Shown in pieces: positions 25,927 through 35,052 of a stretch of DNA of 64,000 nt (within the stretch, counting starts at the first letter, position 1; the number at the start of each line of letters is the position of its first letter). Made by a program: the position numbers and the translations under genes. A model generated the notes under the pieces. That model worked only from the letters and a program-made list of their open reading frames with translations. It was not told the origin of the DNA and ran no database searches. Source of the stretch: Leyella lascolaii (lineage in GTDB: Bacteria; Bacteroidota; Bacteroidia; Bacteroidales; Bacteroidaceae); the NCBI RefSeq assembly GCF_900079775.1, contig NZ_LT556036.1:316678-380677 (forward strand). Direction: 5' to 3'.

Positions 25927-26252
25927 AGCTTGAAGATTTGTTCCATCAGTTGCCATTTCTCTGTTGATGGTGCTGTCGGGTCGCAACCTTGGAACTGGGC
26001 AACGTATGCTTCCCACTCCGCCTGTCTGGGCAGGGTGGCCAACCTTGCATTGTCCTTTTCCCAGTCGAAGTCATCCACCGTATCCATAATCATGAACGAT
26101 GTGTGTCCATGAAGGTAGATTTGCATGTCAAGTATGCCTACCGAACGAATGCCTTCCTTTATTTCCGGCCATACACGTCTGTGCACCTCTACGTATGCCT
26201 CTATGGCTTGTGCATTGTCGGGGAAGGTGAGTATTTGACAATATCGTTTCAT
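25923..26252 (-). CDS. L-rhamnose/L-fucose mutarotase family protein
   Basis: A 109-residue protein of the RhaM/COG3254 fold (KRYCQILTFPDNAQAIEAYV, then RRVWPEIKEGIRSVGILDM, later MDTVDDFDWEKDNARLATLP). These enzymes interconvert alpha and beta anomers of 6-deoxy sugars. It is placed directly upstream of the fucose permease with a 4-bp overlap, and downstream of a nucleotidyltransferase-kinase and the GDP-fucose genes. L-fucose is therefore the likely substrate, although the family name is rhamnose mutarotase. Confidence 0.8.
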   Translation of the reverse strand: MKRYCQILTFPDNAQAIEAYVEVHRRVWPEIKEGIRSVGILDMQIYLHGHTSFMIMDTVDDFDWEKDNARLATLPRQAEWEAYVAQFQGCDPTAPSTEKWQLMEQIFKL

Positions 26253-26269
26253 TGCGCGTGAGGGATCTG

Positions 26270-27451
26270 TTAGAACTTGTCACCAGAATTACGACGGCGG
26301 ATGGTCAATCGGATGGCTCCTTCGGGAATGCTGTCTTCATCCCTGCATACCAAAGCAAGGTAGCCGCCACCTCCGGCACCTGGCATTTTCCACGCCAACA
26401 CTCCGTCCATGACGGAGTATTTGTCTATATATTCTTGTACTCCGGGTTGCATCATGGCGGGAAACATGGCTACTTGCGCCTCGAAAGAAGCCTTGTAGGC
26501 AGAAGCAAAGTGTTCAAGGTCACGGCTTAGAATAGCATTCCAGCATTCATCAGCGGCTGTGGTGAGTGCCCGCACATGTTGCGCATCTATCTGTACCCCC
26601 TCTATTACCGAACAGCCATCTCTGCGTGGGAACATCGGCACCAAACACAACCTTTCTTCCAGCCAATTCAAGACCTCCTCATCGTGACATGATTCGAAAT
26701 GCGTGGGCCAGTAGTGTCCGTCATAATAATGGCGTACCAAACCGGGCATACAAATTCCTATGGCATCTTGTGCGCCAGAGATAATCCCGTCCGACCTTTC
26801 GGGGTCATTCTCGAAGCAGAACACCAGACGGGCGAGCATTTCTGGATCCATATCGGGCAATTTATACGGCCAAATGCTGCGGATGCGGTTACGGGTGGAG
26901 GTGGATAATCCGCACCTGTCTTGTATCTCAAAGGTGGGTTCGAGGGATATGGTTATCGCCCAACCTGCACCGTATCGAGATACATACGGCTGGTCAATCC
27001 AAGTCCCGGCCAAATCCAGTCGGGTCGGTATGGAGCAAGTTTGCTTTTTAAGGTCGGTGCTGGAGCGGGCGGTCAATCCTTCCGACGGGGTACGTGGCAA
27101 CACGATGTATTCCATTCCCATTCGACGGCATAGGGCCTCTTTTTCGTCAGAGGCACCATCCTCATTCACAACAAAGATGTCGGGCCGCAACTGTTCCACG
27201 GTCGGCACAAAATCCATTACTCCGTCACCGACGTTAATGAAGGCATCCTTTACGTAGCGAATGGCTTTGACCATGAACAATCGTTCTTTTTCAGGATAGA
27301 CGGTACGGTGTTTCTTGTAATGCAGGATGGTTTCATCAGAACCGATGCCCACATAAAGGTCGCCATATTGGGCGGCTTGACGGAAAAATTCCACGTGTCC
27401 GCTGTGCAACAGGTCATAACAACCTGATACAAATACTTTCTTCGGTGTCAT
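26270..27451 (-). CDS. nucleotidyltransferase / GHMP kinase fusion
   Basis: A 393-residue protein. Residues ~1-130 form a cytidylyltransferase-like domain with the HxGH-type motif (SGCYDLLHSGHVEFF). Residues ~145-390 resemble a GHMP sugar kinase (PTRLDLAGTW near its start, MPGAGGGGYLALV near its end, the position of the third kinase motif). This order recalls heptose kinase/nucleotidyltransferase fusions and is the reverse logic of Fkp (fucokinase + GDP-fucose pyrophosphorylase, ~950 residues). Beside gmd and fcl, with a mutarotase and permease behind it, it may salvage or activate a 6-deoxy sugar for the capsule. The substrate is unknown. Confidence 0.65.
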   Translation of the reverse strand: MTPKKVFVSGCYDLLHSGHVEFFRQAAQYGDLYVGIGSDETILHYKKHRTVYPEKERLFMVKAIRYVKDAFINVGDGVMDFVPTVEQLRPDIFVVNEDGASDEKEALCRRMGMEYIVLPRTPSEGLTARSSTDLKKQTCSIPTRLDLAGTWIDQPYVSRYGAGWAITISLEPTFEIQDRCGLSTSTRNRIRSIWPYKLPDMDPEMLARLVFCFENDPERSDGIISGAQDAIGICMPGLVRHYYDGHYWPTHFESCHDEEVLNWLEERLCLVPMFPRRDGCSVIEGVQIDAQHVRALTTAADECWNAILSRDLEHFASAYKASFEAQVAMFPAMMQPGVQEYIDKYSVMDGVLAWKMPGAGGGGYLALVCRDEDSIPEGAIRLTIRRRNSGDKF

Positions 27452-27452
27452 A

Positions 27453-28394
27453 TTATCTTTCTGCTCGCATAGGATTGTTTAAGAAATCATCGTAAGCCAA
27501 CCGAATGCCGTCTTCCAGTTCCGTCTTGTATCTCCAGCCCAAGGCAGTAGCTTTCGACACATCGAGCAGCTTTCTCGGCGTACCGTTAGGACGGGTTGTG
27601 TCCCAGCGTATTTCGCCTGTAAAACCGACAATCTTGGCTACTAATTCTGTGAGTTGCTTGATGGTGAGTTCCTTGCCCGTACCGGCATTAACAGTTTCGT
27701 TACCCGAATAGTTGTTCATCAGGAATACACATAGGTTGGCGAGGTCGTCCACATACAAGAACTCGCGCAATGGTGAACCGTCACCCCAGCAAGTTACATA
27801 CGCCAATCCTTGCTCTTTTGCCTCGTGGAAGCGGCGTATTAGGGCTGGCAGCACGTGGCTGTGTTCGGGATGATAATTATCATTTGGCCCGTAGAGGTTG
27901 GTGGGCATCACGCTGATGTAGTCAGTACCGTACTGGCGGTTAAGGAATTCACAGTACTTCAAGCCGGAAATCTTTGCCAACGCGTATGCCTCGTTGGTTT
28001 TTTCCAATTCGCCTGTCAACAGACAACTTTCCTGCATTGGTTGCGGTGCCATTCGTGGATAGATGCACGACGATCCGAGAAACTCCAGCTTCTTGCATCC
28101 GTTCTCCCACGCGGCATGGATGACGTTCATTTCCAAAATCATGTTCTCATACATGAAATCAGCAAGGGCAGACAGGTTGGCAACAATACCACCCACTTTG
28201 GCCGCCGCAAGGAACACATATTCGGGCTTTTCTTCGGTGAAGAACTTCTCCACCGCTTCCTGCCGTGTCAAGTCCAGTTCCTTATGGGTACGGGTAACGA
28301 TATTCGTATATCCCTGCCGTTCCAGTTCCCGCACAATGGCTGAACCCACCATGCCCCGGTGCCCAGCCACGTATATCTTTGAATCTCTTTCCAT
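27453..28394 (-). CDS. fcl: GDP-L-fucose synthase
   Basis: A 313-residue short-chain dehydrogenase/reductase. It has the NADP-binding GxxGxxG (AGHRGMVGSAIV), the family-specific GSSCIYPRMAPQPMQES segment and the catalytic Tyr-xxx-Lys (YALAK). It converts GDP-4-keto-6-deoxy-mannose to GDP-L-fucose. It follows gmd, which supplies the substrate. Normal length; begins one AAGAAT-type spacer after gmd. Confidence 0.92.
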   Translation of the reverse strand: MERDSKIYVAGHRGMVGSAIVRELERQGYTNIVTRTHKELDLTRQEAVEKFFTEEKPEYVFLAAAKVGGIVANLSALADFMYENMILEMNVIHAAWENGCKKLEFLGSSCIYPRMAPQPMQESCLLTGELEKTNEAYALAKISGLKYCEFLNRQYGTDYISVMPTNLYGPNDNYHPEHSHVLPALIRRFHEAKEQGLAYVTCWGDGSPLREFLYVDDLANLCVFLMNNYSGNETVNAGTGKELTIKQLTELVAKIVGFTGEIRWDTTRPNGTPRKLLDVSKATALGWRYKTELEDGIRLAYDDFLNNPMRAER

Positions 28395-28430
28395 TTTGTC
28401 AATTCTTCATTTTTCGTTCTTCATTCTTCA
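28395..28430 (-). repeat. AAGAAT-type intergenic spacer
   Basis: The gap between gmd and fcl is made almost entirely of GAAGAATGAAGAACGAAAAA-type units followed by GAAGAATTG, ending 4 nt before the fcl start. Confidence 0.6.
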
Positions 28431-29519
28431 TTATTTGACGATTCCTTTCTCCAAATATTCAGCGAGGTTCGTGCGCACACGCTCACCGGCACGCTCCACA
28501 GCTACTTTTGCCATATCAGCATCAACCATCAGCTTCACCAATTGCTCGAATGCGGTCTTTTGCGGGTTCCAGCCCAATTCCCGTTTGGCCTTGGCCGGGT
28601 TACCCCAAAGGTTGACAACATCGGTAGGGCGGTAAAAGTCCGGTGACACTTCCACCAACACCTTGCCGGTCTTCGTGTCGATGCCTTTCTCATTTTCGCC
28701 TTCACCCTCGAAGCGCAATTCTATTCCGGCATAGCGAAAAGCCAATTGGCAGAACTCGCGCACAGAGTGTTGTTCACCCGTGGCGATTACGAAGTCTTCC
28801 GGTTTATCGTTTTGGAGTATGAGCCACATGCACTCTACATAGTCCTTGGCATAGCCCCAGTCGCGCAGCGATGACAGATTGCCGAGGTACAGTTTCTCTT
28901 GCTTGCCTTGGGCAATACGCGCGGCGGCAAGGGTGATTTTCCTTGTCACGAAAGTTTCGCCCCGGCGTTCACTCTCGTGGTTAAACAGAATACCCGAACA
29001 GCAGAACATATTGTACGCCTCGCGGTACTCTTTCACAATCCAGTAACCGTAGAGCTTGGCCACGGCATACGGGCTGTATGGGTGGAATGGTGTGTTCTCA
29101 TTCTGCGGCACTTCCTCCACCTTTCCGTAAAGTTCAGAGGTGGAGGCTTGATAGATACGGCAAGTTTCCGTTAAATCGCATTGACGCACGGCCTCCAAAA
29201 TACGGAGTACGCCTGTCGCATCCACATCCGCTGTAAACTCCGGTGAATCAAATGACACCTGCACGTGACTTTGAGCCGCCAAATTGTATATTTCATTAGG
29301 CTTCACTTTCTTCACTACCTGTAGGATGCTCATTGAATCTCCCAAATCGGCATAGTGCAAGTGGAAATTCGGATGTCCTTCCAAGTGCGCGATACGTTCG
29401 CGGTAATCCACAGACGAACGGCGTATTGTGCCATGCACATCGTAACCTTTCTCCAATAGAAACTCGGCCAGGAACGAACCGTCCTGACCTGTAATGCCTG
29501 TAATAAGAGCTTTCTTCAT
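28431..29519 (-). CDS. gmd: GDP-mannose 4,6-dehydratase
   Basis: A 362-residue extended SDR enzyme with [20 protein letters not shown] at the N-terminus, the family signature [15 protein letters not shown], an [12 protein letters not shown] active-site segment and YAVAK. It converts GDP-D-mannose to GDP-4-keto-6-deoxy-mannose, the first step to GDP-L-fucose. With fcl it provides the donor for the GT10-type fucosyltransferase encoded at 32694-33695. Confidence 0.93.
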   Translation of the reverse strand: MKKALITGITGQDGSFLAEFLLEKGYDVHGTIRRSSVDYRERIAHLEGHPNFHLHYADLGDSMSILQVVKKVKPNEIYNLAAQSHVQVSFDSPEFTADVDATGVLRILEAVRQCDLTETCRIYQASTSELYGKVEEVPQNENTPFHPYSPYAVAKLYGYWIVKEYREAYNMFCCSGILFNHESERRGETFVTRKITLAAARIAQGKQEKLYLGNLSSLRDWGYAKDYVECMWLILQNDKPEDFVIATGEQHSVREFCQLAFRYAGIELRFEGEGENEKGIDTKTGKVLVEVSPDFYRPTDVVNLWGNPAKAKRELGWNPQKTAFEQLVKLMVDADMAKVAVERAGERVRTNLAEYLEKGIVK

Positions 29520-29540
29520 ATTTGTATGAAAATTTAAATG

Positions 29541-30371
29541 TTATTTTTCCAAAACAGATTTCCTTATTTTTCCACCATAAATCCATTTTATCACAAATTG
29601 CGGTAACAGCCTGAATCCAAAGCGCATAATCGGATATATGTATTTCCATGAGAATATTCCGAAAAGACGGTATATTCCATGAATATAAATTTTAAATTCG
29701 TTTACGGCTTTCTTTCTGCTCCGCCTTTTAAATACCTCGTCATTACGTCTAAAATACAATACCACATCTTTCACATTGCCTATTTTATATCCGCTGCACA
29801 GTGCATCAAACCATAAGGCTATGTCTTGAGTCGTCCTGTAATTTTCATTATAACTTAATCCATTATCAAACATTGCTTTTCTCATCATCACCGCAGGATG
29901 AGCCAACGGAGATGCTTTATGTATATATTCAAGCACCTTTTGGTTATCTAATGGATAATGCCTGACATTCAAGCACTCATTATCATCATTAAACTCTTGT
30001 ATGGCACCACCGACAATCGCCACATCGGGATGTGCGGCAAGGAAATTCACCTGCCGTTCAAAGCGCAAGGGATGCGAAATGTCATCACTATCCATTCGGG
30101 CGATTAAATCGCCTTTCACCTTCTTAATTCCCTTGTTTAGCGATTTGGTAAGCCCCAAGTTTTTCGCATTCACGACTACTGCTAACTTTTTACAAAGCTG
30201 CCGCTGCCATTTGCTGATAACTTCGTGCAAATTTTCATCCAACGGGCCGTCTTCTATAAGGACGATTTGGTCGGGTTTCAACGTTTGGTCAGTCCATACA
30301 CTTTTAATGGCCCTGTCTAAATATTCGGGCTTCTCGGATTCATACACCGACATCAAAACAGAAAGTTTCAT
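29541..30371 (-). CDS. family 2 glycosyltransferase
   Basis: 276 residues from the ATG at 30371; an upstream ATG at 30407 adds 12 residues that do not fit the fold. GT2 core: KLSVLMSVYESEKPEYLDRA at the start, IVLIEDGPLDENL, and LIARMDSDDISHPLRFERQ with the DSD (DxD) metal motif. C-terminal basic amphipathic helices probably hold it at the inner membrane. It adds one sugar to the lipid-linked repeat unit. Acceptor and donor cannot be read from the sequence. Confidence 0.85.
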   Translation of the reverse strand: MKLSVLMSVYESEKPEYLDRAIKSVWTDQTLKPDQIVLIEDGPLDENLHEVISKWQRQLCKKLAVVVNAKNLGLTKSLNKGIKKVKGDLIARMDSDDISHPLRFERQVNFLAAHPDVAIVGGAIQEFNDDNECLNVRHYPLDNQKVLEYIHKASPLAHPAVMMRKAMFDNGLSYNENYRTTQDIALWFDALCSGYKIGNVKDVVLYFRRNDEVFKRRSRKKAVNEFKIYIHGIYRLFGIFSWKYIYPIMRFGFRLLPQFVIKWIYGGKIRKSVLEK

Positions 30372-30471
30372 TTTACTTAGAAAGAAACAATAACATTCAC
30401 AAGCCATGGCAAGGCTGCCACGACCTCAATAAATTGAAATAAAGATTATTACAGCTTCAACAAAACTGTTG

Positions 30472-31432
30472 TCACAATTTTATTTTCGAGCGCACACCGT
30501 CTGATGCCTGTTTTAATAAGTAGGCTAAAACAAAACTTATGGCATAGACACACAAAGTGGATAAAAGCGCACTGTTTGAATAGTCGTTAAATAATGCAAT
30601 GTTTCTGGCAAATGGATGATGAACAAAATAAATCTGGAAACTGTACGCGGCTATTAATGCCATGATTTTACCAACCTTGATTTTGCAAAACAGAAAATAT
30701 AACAGAACAATAGTCGTTAGACCTGATATGCAAGCCCCGTAGTAATAAGGCAAATGGCCGATAACCAGAAGTTCTTCATCGATACTCCAATAATATAACA
30801 GGTTTGCAATGACAGATATGGGCAGAAGCCAATTCATCTTCTTGCTTTGAAGATACTCAACAATCAACCTTGCATACATGAAAATAACGGCACACATAAA
30901 CATTACTAAGCAAAAATAATCGGGAAGTCGCTTGATTTCCAAGGCAATCTGTCCTGCGATACAAACCAAAGCCAAAATGAGGACGGTGCGGGGCTTGTTC
31001 TTGCATTTTTCTAAAACAGCGAACATGAAATAACATGCCACTATCATCGTCACGAACCAAAGGTGTCCTATATATGGCAATTTGGAAAACCATCCCAACA
31101 TAAAATAATTCAGTATCACACTCCGGGGAGAAAGTTCGACGCCATTTATCAATTGGAAGATTATGTAAAGCGTCAGAAATATCCAAAGCTCGGGGAGTAA
31201 TCGTGCAATCCGTCTTTTCAAGAAAGAGAACGAATTACCCCCCCGATTTAGTTTTGTTAACATTCAATCCAATCAACAGAGCGGACATTGCAAAAAATAC
31301 AAAGTTGTATGTTCCACCCAAATATTGACCTGCCGGACTACCCATTCCGTCAAGGCCATAAAATACGTGACAAAGGACTATTAATAAAACCGCAACAGCC
31401 CTGATGCCATCAAATTGTAATAATCTACTCAT
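30472..31432 (-). CDS. membrane acyltransferase (acyltransferase 3), frame broken at a G7 tract (OFF)
   Basis: The ATG at 31432 begins MSRLLQFDGIRAVAVLLIVL with the conserved FDGIRAxAVLLIVxxH of acyltransferase 3 proteins, but stops after NVNKTKSGG at 31235. The remaining body (GNSFSFLKRRIARLLPELWI, then GHLWFVTMIVACYFMF) is in another frame to 30472. The break lies exactly at seven G (31238-31244 on the opposite strand as C). Six G restores one frame of about 319 residues with ~9-10 helices, the normal family size. It would O-acetylate the capsule sugar chain. Slipped-strand phase variation is likely; a homopolymer sequencing error is the alternative. Confidence 0.75.
31238..31244 (-). repeat. 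G7 contingency tract in an acyltransferase gene
   Basis: Seven consecutive C on the + strand. The upstream frame stops inside it (TCG GGG GGG TAA). One G fewer gives TCG GGG GGT AAT and continues. Confidence 0.75.
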
Positions 31433-31433
31433 G

Positions 31434-32690
31434 TTAAGAAATATTTACGTAGCACAATTGCCGTCTGCCATTGTAGACCGTGTCGAAAAAAATCTGTTTC
31501 CCATCGTCCGAGAATCTTGGGTGCAAGTCGCACCGGCACTCATTCATATAAACCGTGGATTGGTACACTTCCAACAAATGGCTTACAGTATCGGCATTAC
31601 TGTCATACAAGAACAAATGCTGCATTCTACTTCTGTCCGGATAGGTATCGAATACAATTAAGTTGCCGTGGCACGAAGGATGCCCGTCACCATAACCCGT
31701 TTGCGACATCGCATGGTTACAAGTTATCACGCCATCCGTGATATTACAATAGTAAAAAGCATCTTTGCCGTCATGCCTGAAATATCCTAGGATTTTAGCA
31801 TCATCAACCCAACAACAATGGCTGACCATCCCTTCGTCCACGAGGACTTTCATTTGCTTGAAATCGGAGTATATCAACCGGTCAAAACGTCTTTTTCCCA
31901 AGTAATACCGGTGTATGAAGATAAACCCTTTCCCGTCAGGACTTATCATGATATGGTTGACCACATGGAAGCAATCGTCGAAGATAGGTTTTGCATCCAA
32001 CCCGACAATATCTTTAAGGCTATGTACCAAAACCGCTTTTCGGGTGTTAAAATCGACCCTGAATATCCCGTCGTTTGAAAGTCCTTTCATTTCTTCGTCC
32101 GATAAAGGGGGCAAATTGCGATACCCGTAATCGGCTCTTAATTTCATAATCCGGCGGTAATTAATCGAAAGGAAATAATTGCATTTGTAAGAATCTTGAA
32201 CCGGCATGTCAAATTCAGCTGTGATTTTTCGCTCTTTCAATGAATACACTTTTGCACCATAATGATTCCCTGCCACGCAATTGAAAATAATCTTGTCATT
32301 ATCGAGCCATTGCGACCTTGCCCCTTGTTGCCAGTTATATGAACTCGTCTGACCTATTTTGATGTTTTCGCCATTCTTGGTTTTGACTATAACATCGATG
32401 AACGTGTCGGGCGATGGACGTTTTTTAGTGGGTCGTGACGAGGTGCAATGGAAAAGTATGTTCCCGTTTTTACTACAAGGTTTATCATAATACCCAAAAA
32501 ATGTTTCCCCGCCATTTGCCACAACATGATTAATTTCAGAAACCCGGTTGTCGCATATCTTTTCAACATAGCTTTTTTTGTATACAACCGCATTCAGTTT
32601 CACATAAAGCCATTTCACTGCACGTTTCACAGTGGGAAACGAAGATAGCAGCGATGCCACCATCCGTTCTTTCGCGCCGAATTCTGCCAT
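31434..32690 (-). CDS. beta-propeller-like capsule-locus protein
   Basis: A 418-residue protein. From residue ~55 onward it has repeated strand patterns: GNILFHCTSSRP, GARSQWLDNDKIIFNCVAG, MISPDGKGFIFIHRYYLGK, HPSCHGNLIVFDTYPDRSR and HPRFSDDGKQIFFDTVYNGR. Such SPDG and SDDGKxIFFD repeats resemble WD40-like or oligogalacturonide-lyase-like beta-propellers. There is no signal peptide. It could be a cytoplasmic glycan-modifying or -binding protein of the capsule pathway. Substrate and activity cannot be assigned. Confidence 0.6.
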   Translation of the reverse strand: MAEFGAKERMVASLLSSFPTVKRAVKWLYVKLNAVVYKKSYVEKICDNRVSEINHVVANGGETFFGYYDKPCSKNGNILFHCTSSRPTKKRPSPDTFIDVIVKTKNGENIKIGQTSSYNWQQGARSQWLDNDKIIFNCVAGNHYGAKVYSLKERKITAEFDMPVQDSYKCNYFLSINYRRIMKLRADYGYRNLPPLSDEEMKGLSNDGIFRVDFNTRKAVLVHSLKDIVGLDAKPIFDDCFHVVNHIMISPDGKGFIFIHRYYLGKRRFDRLIYSDFKQMKVLVDEGMVSHCCWVDDAKILGYFRHDGKDAFYYCNITDGVITCNHAMSQTGYGDGHPSCHGNLIVFDTYPDRSRMQHLFLYDSNADTVSHLLEVYQSTVYMNECRCDLHPRFSDDGKQIFFDTVYNGRRQLCYVNIS

Positions 32691-32693
32691 ATT

Positions 32694-33695
32694 CTATTTA
32701 AGGTATTTGTGTTTCAAGCGGTTGATAACCATCACTTGAATCTTTTTAAAGTCGATGAAAGATGTGTCGCTTTTTATCACAAGCATCTTTTTTCCCGCGT
32801 CGGGATTCATCTTGTCAAACTCGCTTGCGAGAAGCGCAAACAGGTTGTACTCGTCCAGCACCTGCGATTTCGCTTCCAAAATCGCAGCCCGGCGTTGGGA
32901 GTACATGTCATTGGCTACGGCATCGTCTATAAGCCTGATGGCTGCCTCGGCATCATGTATGTCGATTGGCAGGAAAGCCTCTTGGCTGAAGTATTCAGAC
33001 AAATTGGGGCAGCCGTAATAGAATGGGAAAGCACCGCCAAGATAACTGTCGGCCAACTTCTCGGTCCAATAGTGCGGGTAAGAAGAATTTTCAATGCAGA
33101 TATGATATTGGTAGGGGGCTATGACATCCCATTTGTCAGAAAAGTCCCTGAAACCATGGCCGTACAAGTCGAGGCTGTCGCTGTAATGCTCTTTCAGCTT
33201 CATGGCAAACGCTATACGATCTTTATGCCCCTGTGTGAAACACTTGTTGCTTGTTATGATTGAAATCAGTTTGCTTTTTACCGGTATGCCGACATTTTTA
33301 AGACTGTCATAGTCTTGGCTGTACTCCACTTCTACATTTTGACCATCGGCCTTAGTGATTTTCCCGATGTGCCACGGTTGGGCCGGCTGCATCAGTTGCA
33401 TATTACGGTGGCGTATCTTTTCTTGAACGGATAAGACCCGTGCGAATTGCTTGACGAATGCATGCGAATAGTGGTACACCGTTTCGGGTTCCCCTGTTAT
33501 GAACAGGGTGTTGTCAGGGCTGCATTTGCAACATTCCGTTTTACGTTGCCCTTTGCTGTACACCGCCCAAAAGTCGGCCTCTGGAATATCCTCGTTAATG
33601 TGGAAATGATAATTTCCCCAAACGAAGCCTCTGCCGGGCAATTGCCGGTTGCATCCGGCGTTGTCACTTGCTATTGACAGTTTTACGTGATACAT
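32694..33695 (-). CDS. GT10 family fucosyltransferase
   Basis: A 333-residue protein. The C-terminal half carries the GT10 signature: YQYHICIENSSYPHYWTEKL followed by GGAFPFYYGCPNLSEYF, the GDP-fucose binding region. The N-terminal half (RGFVWGNYHFHINEDIPEAD) is variable, as usual for the family. It should transfer L-fucose from GDP-fucose to a capsule sugar, in agreement with gmd and fcl in the same locus. The linkage (alpha-1,3 or -1,4) cannot be decided. Confidence 0.85.
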   Translation of the reverse strand: MYHVKLSIASDNAGCNRQLPGRGFVWGNYHFHINEDIPEADFWAVYSKGQRKTECCKCSPDNTLFITGEPETVYHYSHAFVKQFARVLSVQEKIRHRNMQLMQPAQPWHIGKITKADGQNVEVEYSQDYDSLKNVGIPVKSKLISIITSNKCFTQGHKDRIAFAMKLKEHYSDSLDLYGHGFRDFSDKWDVIAPYQYHICIENSSYPHYWTEKLADSYLGGAFPFYYGCPNLSEYFSQEAFLPIDIHDAEAAIRLIDDAVANDMYSQRRAAILEAKSQVLDEYNLFALLASEFDKMNPDAGKKMLVIKSDTSFIDFKKIQVMVINRLKHKYLK

Positions 33696-33719
33696 ATGTA
33701 ATGAATGATATTTGATTGT

Positions 33720-34064
33720 CTAATCTGTTGTTGCACACCCGATTGTCAATATGGCCGCATCAGTCAGTGCCTTGATGCCATGAGGCTGTCCGGCCATGAC
33801 TTGGATAAAATCGCCTTTATGCAATTGTAGCTGTTGAGACTCTACTTGAACAGACACCTCGCCTTCAACGATGAGAAAGCATTCTTCCATTGTGGGGTGA
33901 ACGTGGATTTCTGATTGCTCCCCTTTACTTAATTTTGTCACGGCTATTTGCGCCAGGCGGGTTTCGGTCTCGTCATTTCCCAACAGGACTTTTTTGCTAC
34001 CAATGCCATGAGCCGTGGCTACCGCTGCCACCGAAGCAATGTTTCTTACAATTCCCATTTTCAT
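33720..34064 (-). CDS. cupin-domain protein
   Basis: About 114 residues from the ATG at 34064, which overlaps the end of the acyltransferase frame by ~7 bp less than the longer start at 34097. The single cupin barrel shows motif 1 (SEIHVHPTMEECFLIVEGEV) and motif 2 (KGDFIQVMAGQPHGI) with His/Glu metal ligands. Small cupins in polysaccharide loci can be sugar isomerases or mutarotase-like. The substrate is unknown. Confidence 0.75.
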   Translation of the reverse strand: MKMGIVRNIASVAAVATAHGIGSKKVLLGNDETETRLAQIAVTKLSKGEQSEIHVHPTMEECFLIVEGEVSVQVESQQLQLHKGDFIQVMAGQPHGIKALTDAAILTIGCATTD

Positions 34065-34069
34065 GATGC

Positions 34070-35039
34070 TCAAACCGGCTTGAACACGGCTTTCCAATCA
34101 TATTCCCCGTCTTTGAAAGTCTGGGAGAATATGCGTGAAGCGCACCTCAGCAGGTAAGCCACAACGAATATTATCAAAAACATCAGCGGAATGTTCAATG
34201 GGAAAATACCGTTCATGGCATCGGTAAACAAGACTCCTTGCACGATGTATATTTCAAGGCATAGCCCGCCTATGAATTTTATGCACCAACCTACGTACCG
34301 GTTTTCGTAACAGCGTTTCATTTGCCGACTGCTGCACACTTTATAGAAATAATAGGTCGTGCCGAGCAACGGCAAAAGCGAAATTATCTGCCATTGGTTA
34401 ATGACATGATTGCGAGTGCTGCCTATCACGACGGCATAAAATGCCATCACACACAGGAACAACTTACCCGCATCGAGCCAAAAATTGAAATTCAACCCTT
34501 GACGGGGCATCTTCCCCACGATTGCCCCAAAAAGCATGAACAAGAAATAATGCAACCATTTGAAATATGTGGCACCATACATACCCCATCCTTCAGGCCA
34601 ATCTATAATAAGGTAGACGGCAAGTACTGCCACCGAAGCCATTCCAAAAGCCGTCCACAACTTGCCCGGCATCAACTTACGAATAAACCACAGGACGACA
34701 TAATATAGCATTATGCAAGTAACAAACCACCCCCCCCCCGTGAATCACGGTGAATTTCATGTCATTTTGATGGTTGAATACAAAAGCTGCAATGATTGCC
34801 CATGCAAACACTGTGGGGTAAATGCGGTTTATCCGGCGTTTATACCAATTGTCGAAACGCCCCATCGTTCCCAAGAAAAGGGTGAAACCCGAAGCGAAGA
34901 AAAACAGCACATCGCCAATGGCACCGCCAGTAGCTAAAAAGCTATATTTTCCATACAGCAACTCCATGTGGGAGTTGGTAATGACCAAAGCCGCAAAAAA
35001 CTTCAGAATGTCAATACTAATATCTCTCTTGTTCATTTC
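34070..35039 (-). CDS. membrane acyltransferase (acyltransferase 3), frame broken at a G10 tract (OFF)
   Basis: The ATG at 35039 begins MNKRDISIDILKFFAALVIT, a classic acyltransferase 3 start. The frame runs to VIHGGG and then, after ten G (34730-34739), into VVCYLHNAILC and a stop. With nine G the protein continues GGWFVTCIMLYYVVLWFIRK and then runs to 34070, giving about 322 residues with multiple membrane helices. This is the second acyltransferase of the locus and the second one broken by a poly-G tract. Expected role: phase-variable O-acetylation of the capsule. Confidence 0.8.
34730..34739 (-). repeat. G10 contingency tract in an acyltransferase gene
   Basis: Ten consecutive C on the + strand. 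Nine (or six, or twelve) would keep the acyltransferase open. It is the longest homopolymer I found in the window. Confidence 0.8.
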
Positions 35040-35052
35040 TTTGCTGTGAGCA

